A stretch of DNA of 64,000 bases from the NCBI GenBank assembly GCA_019925795.1, contig CM034315.1, positions 22,735,867 through 22,799,866 on the forward strand. Direction: 5' to 3'. This document shows, one piece after another, positions 59,340 to 64,000 of the stretch. Numbering within the stretch: position 1 is the stretch's first letter; each line of letters begins with the position of its first letter. A program made the translations under genes and the position numbers. This DNA is from Dendrobium chrysotoxum. Its lineage: Eukaryota > Streptophyta > Magnoliopsida > Asparagales > Orchidaceae. The notes beneath the pieces are model-generated. The model did no database searches. It was given only the letters and a program-made list of their open reading frames with translations, and was not told the DNA's origin.

Positions 59340-59455
59340 GACTATTTCGATCTGGTCAGGTGAGTTTCGAGTAGTTCTTGTTCGTCGTTTCGATCTGGTC
59401 AGGTGAGTTTCGAGTAGTTCTTGTTCGTCGTTTCGACCTGGTCAGGCGAGCGCTG
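59340..59455. repeat. Second small TGGTCAGG block
   Basis: Three units of TTTCGATCTGGTCAGGTGAG + TTTCGAGTAGTTCTTGTTCG. Separated from the main array by about 380 bp with GTTGTTCACTT / CCCTAGTGGTTG repeats (59160-59280). Confidence 0.85.
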
Positions 59456-59479
59456 GGTTTCTTTCTCTTTTCCTTCTCT

Positions 59480-60060
59480 CCCACCATGCTTGCATGATTG
59501 TATGATCATTGCATAACTGGATGATTGGTTGAATGCGTGTGTGGTCATTGCTCGATTGTGTGGTTATGAGATTGATTACTCATTGCATGATTGTAGGATG
59601 ATCATTGTATGTTGGATTACTTGTTGTATGATTGAGTGATTGTTGGATATTTGAGGTTTGTTGCATGATCATATGATCGTTGCATGGTTCGATGATAGTT
59701 GCATTATCGTATGATCATTATATAATTTTATGATTATTGTGTGATTATTGTATGATCACTTGTTAGCATTTGATTGGATGTGATTAGGTGATTATCGCAT
59801 ATTCATCATATGGTTGTGTGGTTACTATGTGATCGCATGATTGAGATATGACTAAGTTATTGCTATATGATTAGTTGAATGTAGCGTGATTATGTGACGT
59901 TTGTCTAATTATATAATGTTATGATTTTGGTGGTATAATTGTTTGATTGCATGATTATGTGATTGATGCATTGTTGCATGAGCATTGTGTGATTGTATGA
60001 TCATAGCATGGTGGGATGTTTATTGCATGATTGTTGTATGATTGTATGTCCCTTGAGTCT
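59480..60060. repeat. ATGATTG/TGATCATTGCAT low-order repeat
   Basis: Almost 600 bp built of short words ATGATTG, TGATCATTG, TTGCATGATTG, GTATGATC without a fixed period. Noncoding. Confidence 0.8.
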
Positions 60061-60261
60061 TCTTAGTTGACCATAGGGTTGCATATTCCTAGCGAGTTTC
60101 TTCATTTGATTGTAGGATTGCACCTTCCTAGTGAGTCTTGGGTTGCATCTTCTGAGTGAGTCTCGTTCGTTTGTTGTCGGGTGTACCTTCTTAGGGTTAA
60201 GGAGGTCAACGCCAACACGTACGGTTCACTTATCATTCACCGCACTTGTTGGGGTTGTGTT

Positions 60262-63200
60262 TGTTGACCTCATTTTTATCTTTTTTTTTCTCTACCGCAT
60301 TCAATCGAATTGATTGAGCCTCATCGAGCTCGATCCAACTCGAATTGGTGCTAATTTAGGTTTGATTTTCGTTAATTTTATTTGGTCGAGTCGAGCCCGA
60401 ATTAACCCAAATTTGATATTGATTTTTGATCTAATTTTATATAATTAAATTATTGGAATCAAATTAGACTCGAATCGTCTTTGGTTGAGTCAAATCTAAC
60501 CGGGTCTTAGCCCACCTTGATCTGATTTAGCCCAATTCATTCCTATTTAAAATCCATTTGACTTTCTAAGTTATTTGAACTTGTTTTCTAAATTCGGAAA
60601 TGAAACCGACGGTCTCGATTTGCCTTGAAGCCCAAAACCCGTCATTGCCAGGCTCTCCAGTCGCGTGACCTCCCGCTTTAGTGCACGCCTTGGGATCCTT
60701 TCATAGAGGGCTAGGCGGCAGCATTGCGTTTTTGGGGATGTTGACATCAGAAGCAGAACTCCTCAGGCCTTAGGTTAGAAGACTCGGTCGAAGCTCCTGG
60801 TCCGGTTCTGGCATTATCCCTCTCTCTCTCTCGTGCGATCTCCCTCTCTGTAGCTCTCCCGTCTCTCTCCAGGGGTTCGGGAACCCCTCCCTCTCGGTGT
60901 TCTCTCTCAGGTGACCAAGCCCGATCCCCCGCTCTCTCTCTCTCTCGCCTCCTCCCAGTTCGCGGAACATCTGACGGACCCCCTCCCTCTCTCGGCTTGG
61001 CAAGCCTAGACCGAACCCATGTTCGCATAGCCGACGCCATTCTAAGACTTGTCTGACGCCAACCTCTCCCATTTCTCCTTGTTCGCGAGCCCCAGGCGAA
61101 GTAGATCCCGTCGCCTTGCTTGACCCCTGCCCTAGCCGCTGGCTTCTCTTCATTTGCAAGGTATATTCCTTCCCTTCTTCCTTCTTCTTCTTCTTTTGCC
61201 TCTTCTTTTATCTTTCTCTCCATCTTTCCCTTCACCCTCATCTCATTGCCTACCTTCTTCTTCCCTTTCCTTCGACTGATTTCCCCTAACCTTTGCTTCT
61301 AACTTATTCTTTCATTCTCCTTTTCTCTTAACCTCTTTCTCCTCTTACCTTCCTATGTTTAATTTATTGTCTCTATATAATTTGATGATTATATTAGATA
61401 TTTGAAATTTATAGAATACTTGTTATGATAGCAAGTGACATGTTTTAACTCATACATCTAAGTCTGAGCAATTTATTGTGAGGTGTCATGATGAGATCTT
61501 CTATGGCTGTAGTTATTATGCTTCTTCCCAAGGATTTTGGTGAGCTTTAAGTTGGATAGTTTCATCATGACTTCAATAAAGCATGTGTATAAGACATGAT
61601 TTTTGTGCTAGCTTGTTTCGTTTAATCTTGCAAATCTTGCATAGTGATTGTCCGACGAAATGCCACAACGTGATGATTTGATACGTACGGACGATGGATC
61701 TTGTTTGGAATGAAAGAGTTCAAGCATAGATTTGTAATTTCATTCTTGAATGATTCTTTCTTAAGCATTTGAATGAGTCCATGTAGTTTTGTCTTAGTGA
61801 ATGGGTGTAATGTTGGTTAATGGCTTATTGTGGAATTTATGTTTTGTCGCTACAAGCCTTATTCAATGCGAGTCAAAGAAATGAATGGGCATAAAGATTT
61901 TATAACTTTCCTTTATATACACTTGTGGTCATTTGGTGCATCTCACTGATATTAAAGAATCTTCAAATGATCTGTGATCCACTTGAAAATTCAAGTTGAT
62001 TTAATGCAAATTTTACTTACTATGGGTTGGATTGTTCTCCTTAAGCTTTAAAAGAGGATTATGAAAATTTGCATTGGAAAAACCTCTTGAGTTGAATTTT
62101 GGTTTTCTATGTTTTATCTTATCTGGTCATGAGATCTATCTTATTTCCCTTTCCCTTCTTGAGGCATGTATCATATATATTTATTTCTTATTTGGTATCC
62201 GAGAGGTGCTTAAGTGCATTTACTCTATAGATTGCTACATTGGTAGACTTCCATTGTGATTATTGAGGTTTGTCACTTTCTTGGCTTATGATTTCATATG
62301 TCGATGATTTGGAGAGAAACACTTCTTAATATTTAAGACAGATGTTTGCTCTCGGGTTTCCTTAGTCTCTGATTGGGTACTCGGCATGGAGTCAAACTAG
62401 TGAACTTGTATTGGTGCAATATAATGTTGCATACTTTATAATTTGGTTTCTTTCGTTGGGCTTTGGAAGGAATGTGTATCTGGGGATGTTGAATTGATTG
62501 TTGGCATTTTAATAAAGCAGCTTTGAAGAGATCTTATCCAATCTAGTTTCCTTCCGAATACATAACTATGCTTGAGAAGTTGAATAAAGGTTGTGTTTGA
62601 CTCAAGGGAACATGTCTTTTATTTTTGTTTTGCTTCTTTTCAATAATGTAGGGTTGATTTTGAACATTCGGCGAGATCTCATTTCTTTTCTTGTCAAAGA
62701 ATGATATCATTTACGTTTTGGAAAGTGTTGATTAGCATGATGGGCATAAATGTAATTTTATTTGGGGACAAACATGGGGTTTTCTTTTACATTGAAGAAG
62801 AATTGTTGCCTTGGTTTTGCTTGAGTTTCAATAGATGTCTTCGAAGTTTCATTTAGTCATCACTTATTTGTAGATTGTGTTGATCTCAAGGAAGCATGAC
62901 CTTTTTATTATTATTATTATTTATTTTTTTTCTCTCACGAATTTCGATGGAGTTTTGTCCATAATGGAATATTGGTCATTTGCATATTTCACATATAAAA
63001 GAGAACTTTGGGCATTTGATTGGTTATGGTTGATAGGGATTGATTTACATAACTATGCTTCATGCTTTAATTATGAGAATGTGTGGTTCAAGTGCAAGGC
63101 CACATGCTTTATGTTGGGATTCATTTGAAAGTTATGTTGGAAACTATGATTCGAAAATATTTACACATTTCACATTTTTTAAATTGGGTCTTAGTGGCAT

Positions 63201-64000
63201 TGTTGAATTTCAAGTATCAAGGAGATGGATTGGTATGAGAATAGAGTTTCTTTTATTCCCAAATGTGCACAGCTTCTTTATGATGGCTTTTGGGGAAAAT
63301 GTGAAAGCTGATTTGGTATATGATTAATAGTTATACTTGTAAGTTTCGAAGGCATACTTTCTATGTTTCATCAATTATGAGTTAACTGGGAGAGGAGTTG
63401 AGAGCTTATGCAAAGTCTTTCTTAGGCATTTACAATTCATTACAGTGAAGGTAAACGGTGACTAGTAGTGTTTCATATGATTGCTTAAGATGGGAGTTGC
63501 ATCATCTCCTTTACATGTTCTATGAAGTGTTTTCTATAATTTTGGAGAGTGGCATGTGTTGGAAACTTTAGCATATTTGGTGGAGTATGATACATAGAAA
63601 TGGTTGTATATTTAGCATAAGGGTAGGTCTACGAATTCGAGTTGAAAGCTTCCTTTTTGAATTCTTTAATGTCATGTAGCATGGATAATAGAATTCGTTG
63701 GAAAGCTTTATTAATTACTTTATGGTTAGAAAGTTTTATGAGATAGTTTCTATTGAAAAGCTCTATGATTCACTTTATGTCAAAAGTTCTATGACTTGAT
63801 TTACGTTGGAAGGTTTTATGAGTTGTATTTGTTGGAAAAGCTTTGTGAGTTATTTTACATCAAGAATTTCTATGATGTGCTTTGCGAATATTTTATGATG
63901 GAAAGTTTTATGGAGTTCCTTTGTTGGAAAGTTTTTTTTTTTTTCATGAGTTTACCCCACACCAAAATAAAAGCACTCAATTATTTTGTGTCAGAAAAGA
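60262..64000 (+). repeat. Second LTR of LARD-like element (cut by window end)
   Basis: Starts TGTTGACCTC and follows 47817-51552 throughout, with scattered substitutions, several at CG sites (for example CCGAATTTG against CCAAATTTG near 60410). Its right end, the target duplication and the remainder of the Sirevirus should follow beyond 64000. Confidence 0.85.

Larger units (their letters stand above)
47817..64000 (+). mobile_element. Large non-autonomous LTR element (LARD-like), incomplete
   Basis: A direct repeat of at least 3.7 kb starts with TGTTGACCTC at 47817 and again at 60262; the second copy runs off the window. The two are about 97-98% alike by eye, with small indels only. The first copy begins exactly inside the env-like ORF, as an insertion would; GTGCA (47812-47816) is the candidate target duplication. 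Internal DNA (about 52-60.26 kb) contains no gag, protease, RT or integrase, but many tandem repeats. This fits a LARD, mobilised by proteins of another element. I could not identify a PBS or a polypurine tract, so the class assignment is inferred. Orientation is arbitrary. Confidence 0.65.

Overview
This window is an AT-rich, repeat-dominated stretch of a plant nuclear genome. Nothing in it looks bacterial, viral-episomal or organellar. Sirevirus (Ty1/copia) elements, Tekay- and Tat-type Ty3/gypsy fragments, a CACTA element, TAA-flanked MITEs and a large non-autonomous LTR element all point to an angiosperm. The Sirevirus abundance fits a monocot, perhaps a palm, but I cannot prove the taxon. 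I found no intact single-copy host gene, tRNA, rRNA, CRISPR array or bacterial feature.

Layout. 0.5-6.6 kb is an old, heavily mutated Sirevirus complex on the minus strand (env-like remnant, RNase H/RT, gag, LTR, gag, LTR piece). 6.65-8.88 kb is a decayed sequence related to a plant-mobile-domain (PMD) fragment, split by a 1,215-bp CACTA element with matching AGA target duplications. 8.9-10.6 kb is another old Sirevirus LTR with its primer-binding site. 10.9-11.66 kb resembles a gypsy LTR. 13.28-13.76 kb holds three MITEs. 16.07-16.22 kb is a gypsy gag scrap. 19.1-22.63 kb is a cluster of minus-strand Sirevirus LTRs with a gag piece fused to an LTR by deletion. 24.36-27.51 kb is a minus-strand Ty3/gypsy protease-gag-PBS-LTR fragment. 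28.1-31.1 kb holds more MITEs and a PMD gene fragment between inverted repeats. 31.6-33.65 kb is a gypsy LTR relic with a long 28-bp repeat array. 35.2-38.5 kb is a small copia-like LTR structure into which a Sirevirus inserted and then collapsed to a solo LTR with perfect CTCGC target duplications. 38.9-40.9 kb is a Tekay-like LTR and PBS.

40.89 kb to the end is a nest. A plus-strand Sirevirus (5' LTR, PBS, gag-pol in one frame broken by five stop codons, env-like ORF) is interrupted inside the env-like ORF at 47,816/47,817. The interrupting element is very large, with terminal direct repeats of at least 3.7 kb (47,817 and 60,262 onward) and a non-coding internal region packed with several unrelated tandem arrays and two fold-back structures. 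It looks like a LARD-type non-autonomous LTR retrotransposon; its second LTR runs off the window.

The most interesting signal is an array of the palindrome TCGTACAGTACGA (and variants) in every Sirevirus LTR here. It often occurs as pairs spaced 19-20 bp and sits upstream of the TATA box. It contains the GTAC core and the TCGTACA half-site known for plant SBP/SPL transcription factors. In the old copies the motif has decayed in the way expected from methyl-cytosine deamination.
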